DNA of 5,104 bases from an uncultured Candidatus Saccharibacteria bacterium (lineage in GTDB: Bacteria; Patescibacteria; Saccharimonadia; Saccharimonadales; UBA1547), in assembly GCA_946480535.1 (NCBI GenBank), contig CAMLKA010000045.1:1-5104 (forward strand), read 5' to 3'. Both the position numbers and the translations under genes were made by a program. Positions within the stretch are counted from its first letter, which is position 1, and every line of letters begins with the position of its first letter. The notes beneath the pieces are model-generated. The model was not told where the DNA came from, ran no database searches, and saw only the letters and a list, made by a program, of their open reading frames with translations. Positions 5,079 to 5,104 of this stretch are shown one piece after another.

Positions 5079-5104
5079 ATGAACGACCGTCACCCCTCTG
5101 CTGG
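5079..5104 (+). CDS. Start of a rightward gene, truncated by the window edge
   Basis: Only the first nine codons are visible, reading MNDRHPSAG, so no function can be proposed. The start is supported by the TATACT box 8 nt upstream, in the same geometry as the other leaderless genes here, and by the initiation context GAATATGAACGACCG, which resembles that of the MMPL gene (GAATACATGAACGACCG). It is divergent from the DUF3048 operon. Confidence 0.5.

Noticed and set aside
1..5104. CRISPR array, rRNA or transposase
   Set aside because: No regularly spaced repeats, no rRNA-like segments and no transposase or integrase motifs are visible on either strand.

Overview
The window reads as a piece of a Candidate Phyla Radiation genome, most likely Candidatus Saccharibacteria (TM7). 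The evidence is compact minus-strand gene packing, -10 boxes sitting 6-8 nt from start codons (leaderless initiation), a DUF3048/YerB-like protein, an MMPL N-terminus and moderate GC in most genes (25 of 60 bases G+C in the line starting at 1561). The phylum assignment rests on family recognition and style, not on a marker gene. The standard bacterial code fits every gene.

Layout, right to left, because almost everything is on the minus strand. A rightward gene starts at 5079 and runs off the window. A divergent leftward unit starts at 4958: a membrane-anchored DUF3048 protein (4958-3837), a sensor histidine kinase (3846-2278), a stand-alone receiver (2274-1900) and a five-TM protein of unknown function (1900-1235). 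These genes overlap by 10 nt, are separated by 3 nt, and overlap by 1 nt, so they look like one translationally coupled operon. It plausibly links something at the envelope (DUF3048 ectodomain, kinase) to a phospho-receiver and a membrane effector.

Downstream lie a structured palindromic element, tRNA-Glu(CTC) with encoded CCA, and a Rho-independent terminator. Next comes a lipoprotein gene (926-381) whose body is strikingly GC-rich (44 of 60 bases G+C in the line starting at 421) and actinobacterial in style. It is driven by an AT-rich, near-consensus promoter and is followed by a GC-rich hairpin and then an ordinary hairpin-plus-T-run terminator. This looks like a gene imported from an actinobacterium (Saccharibacteria live on such hosts) and captured between resident control signals. 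The left edge holds the first 75 codons of an MMPL-type transporter.

The least explained feature is a pair of intergenic structures, at 1097-1189 and 4965-5052. They do not share an obvious sequence but share one plan: a short direct repeat at each end, a large hairpin with an 11-bp perfect inner stem and 2-nt apex, then a small hairpin with a GAA or GAAG loop. They may be copies of an undescribed small structured element.
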